DNA of 62,617 bases, taken from positions 1-62,617 of the forward strand of contig CAJFPC010000071.1 in assembly GCA_904398325.1 (NCBI GenBank), in the 5' to 3' direction. Each line of letters opens with the position of its first letter. Positions within the stretch are counted from its first letter, which is position 1. The notes beneath the pieces were generated by a model. It searched no databases, was not told the origin of the DNA, and saw nothing but the letters and a program-made list of their open reading frames with translations. The DNA is from Candidatus Neoruminococcus faecicola (GTDB lineage Bacteria; Bacillota; Clostridia; Oscillospirales; Ruminococcaceae). This document shows positions 60,853-62,617 of this stretch, one piece after another. A program made the translations under genes and the position numbers.

Positions 60853-61053
60853 GCGGCTCTATGCAGGGAAGGAAAAAACGGCTGCATTTCCCAGAGCTTT
60901 TCGCTTTGCGCGGGAAAGGAGTATCTTGATCCGCCGGTGTCTTGGGCGGAAAGGCGGGGCGTCCTCCGCCCAGAGCAGCCTGTGAAGCCTCCGGCGGGAT
61001 GCACCTTGACGGCTGTATGGGCCGGCGGTGCAGGAAGAACGATGCCGAAAGGA
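60853..61053. other. intergenic region between yaaL and the rnpB terminator
   Basis: GC-rich spacer; no ribosome site, RNA motif or convincing open frame seen. Confidence 0.4.
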
Positions 61054-61092
61054 AAACAAAAGAACGGCGGCTGGGATTCCAGCCGCCGTTCT
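61054..61092 (-). terminator. intrinsic terminator of rnpB
   Basis: AGAACGGCGGCTGG / CCAGCCGCCGTTCT, 14-bp perfect stem with a 4-base loop, then TTTTGTTTT on the minus strand. Confidence 0.92.
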
Positions 61093-61102
61093 CTGTGGGA
61101 CC

Positions 61103-61450
61103 AGGCATATAAGCCGAGTTCTGTATTGGATGACAATCTGTCTGGGAACGCCGTCGCCGGCGCCCTCTAGCCACCGTCTGAGGACACGGCGGGCCGCCGC
61201 CGGAGGCCGCAGCCTCCCATCCCCTTTTATGCGGTGTTGCTTCGGATAGGGTTTGCAGGGCCGCCCGGTCTCCCGGGCGCCGGTGAGCTCTTGCCTCGCC
61301 TTTCCATCCTTACCGCTTGAAAGCGGCGGTTTCTTTCTGTTGCACTTTCCCTGGAGTCGCCTCCGGCTGCCGTTAGCAGCTATCCTGCCCTGCGAAGCTC
61401 GGACTTTCCTCATGGGCCGTCAGGCCCACGCTGCCATCTTGCCTGCTCGC
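61103..61450 (-). ncRNA. rnpB: RNase P RNA
   Basis: Catalytic RNA that matures tRNA 5' ends. The universal GAGGAAAGTCCG block is at 61411-61400, and the 3' ACAGAACTCGGCTTAT block at 61124-61109. About 348 bases, with GC-rich stem-loops between. The ends are estimated: 5' from the promoter's position, 3' from the conserved block plus a few bases. Own promoter and terminator. Confidence 0.93.
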
Positions 61451-61456
61451 CGGTTT

Positions 61457-61486
61457 ATTATACTCCCCTCGGTCCGGCCTTGTCAA
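61457..61486 (-). promoter_or_regulatory. consensus promoter of rnpB
   Basis: Minus-strand TTGACA (61486-61481), 18-bp spacer, TATAAT (61462-61457). Confidence 0.88.
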
Positions 61487-61656
61487 TCCCGGGCAGGCTC
61501 CCAACCGGTGCTCCCTCGGCTCCGCCAGCCGGGACCAGAGCGGCCCGCTGCTCTGGAAAATCCTTGTATATGCTTTTTGAAAGGCGGCGATTTGGCAAAT
61601 TTGAGCGCAGGGAGCGAAAAACCTTCAAAAAAATTGAAAAATATGAAACCTCTAGG
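61487..61656. other. intergenic region between rnpB and gdhA promoters
   Basis: GC-rich then AT-rich spacer between two divergent promoters. No further element recognised. Confidence 0.4.
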
Positions 61657-61685
61657 TTGAAAAACTGCAAGAAATACAGTATACT
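61657..61685 (+). promoter_or_regulatory. sigma-A promoter of gdhA
   Basis: TTGAAA (61657-61662), 17-bp spacer, TATACT (61680-61685), about 60 bases of leader. Confidence 0.82.
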
Positions 61686-61739
61686 GATACACGTGGTCCT
61701 GCACCGCGGCAGGGCGGATTATGAGAAATGATGTTCTAA

Positions 61740-62617
<878 letters not shown>

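Overview
The window reads as a stretch of chromosome from a high-GC, anaerobic, spore-forming Clostridia bacterium (Oscillospiraceae/Ruminococcaceae-like; this placement is an inference). The reasons are butyrate kinase, an indolepyruvate:ferredoxin oxidoreductase subunit, NfnAB electron bifurcation, the SpoIVFA/SpoIVFB/BofA sporulation set, WhiA/HprK/RapZ gene order, strong Shine-Dalgarno sites with frequent TTG and GTG starts, and sigma-A promoters with 17-bp spacers. No insertion sequence, prophage, CRISPR array or rRNA operon was seen. The right edge cuts glutamate dehydrogenase.

Layout. 0-5.5 kb: lipoprotein, iorB, butyrate kinase, a nitrilase-family amidohydrolase and a tandem pair of UroD-fold proteins. 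5.6-12 kb: a MurT/GatD-like pair whose GatD lacks its catalytic residues, an APC permease, a parvulin-like lipoprotein, a 32-residue membrane microprotein, a hotdog thioesterase and a RraA-family protein. 12-15.3 kb, minus strand: a Cys-rich protein, a COG2509 flavoprotein and a GT4 glycosyltransferase. 15.4-23.8 kb: hprK-murB-rapZ-whiA-dnaE-pfkA. 23.9-26.3 kb, minus strand: zinc-ribbon protein, 2-hydroxyacid dehydrogenase, AEC transporter. 26.4-31.4 kb: a GHL10-type lipoprotein and a giant GHL-like/amidase fusion. 31.5-33.8 kb: nfnAB. 33.9-38 kb: spoIVFA-spoIVFB and the TIGR03960/TIGR03936 radical-SAM pair. 38-43.6 kb: rplS-lepB-rbgA-rnhB-yraN-dipeptidase-thrC. 43.8-54.8 kb: phosphoesterase, then the proteostasis run tig-clpP-clpX-lon-engB, then lysA, yerC, a methyltransferase and hslO. 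54.9-58.1 kb: tRNA-Val and a polar amino acid ABC transporter. 58.2-61.5 kb, minus strand: GNAT/RlmA-like pair, yaaL-bofA and RNase P RNA. 61.7 kb to the end: gdhA.

How the genes connect. Envelope building and remodelling (murB, MurT/GatD-like, amidase fusion, M23 protein, lepB, GT4) and sporulation are the main themes. The three proteins of the classical pro-sigma-K processing complex (SpoIVFA, SpoIVFB, BofA) are all present, each unit preceded by a sigma-E-like sequence. Two small minus-strand genes at 10.4 and 12.6 kb share an almost identical upstream element with a CATA-type -10, which suggests common mother-cell control. Protein quality control (trigger factor, ClpXP, Lon, Hsp33, PrsA-like foldase) is also concentrated here.

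The points most worth a second look are the GatD homologue with neither catalytic Cys nor His, the GHL/amidase fusion beside its GHL10 paralogue, the tandem UroD-like genes, the shared promoter element of the two small genes, the inverted repeats inside the lon and hprK promoters, a possible CTG start for bofA, and a histone-like Lys/Ala tail on trigger factor.
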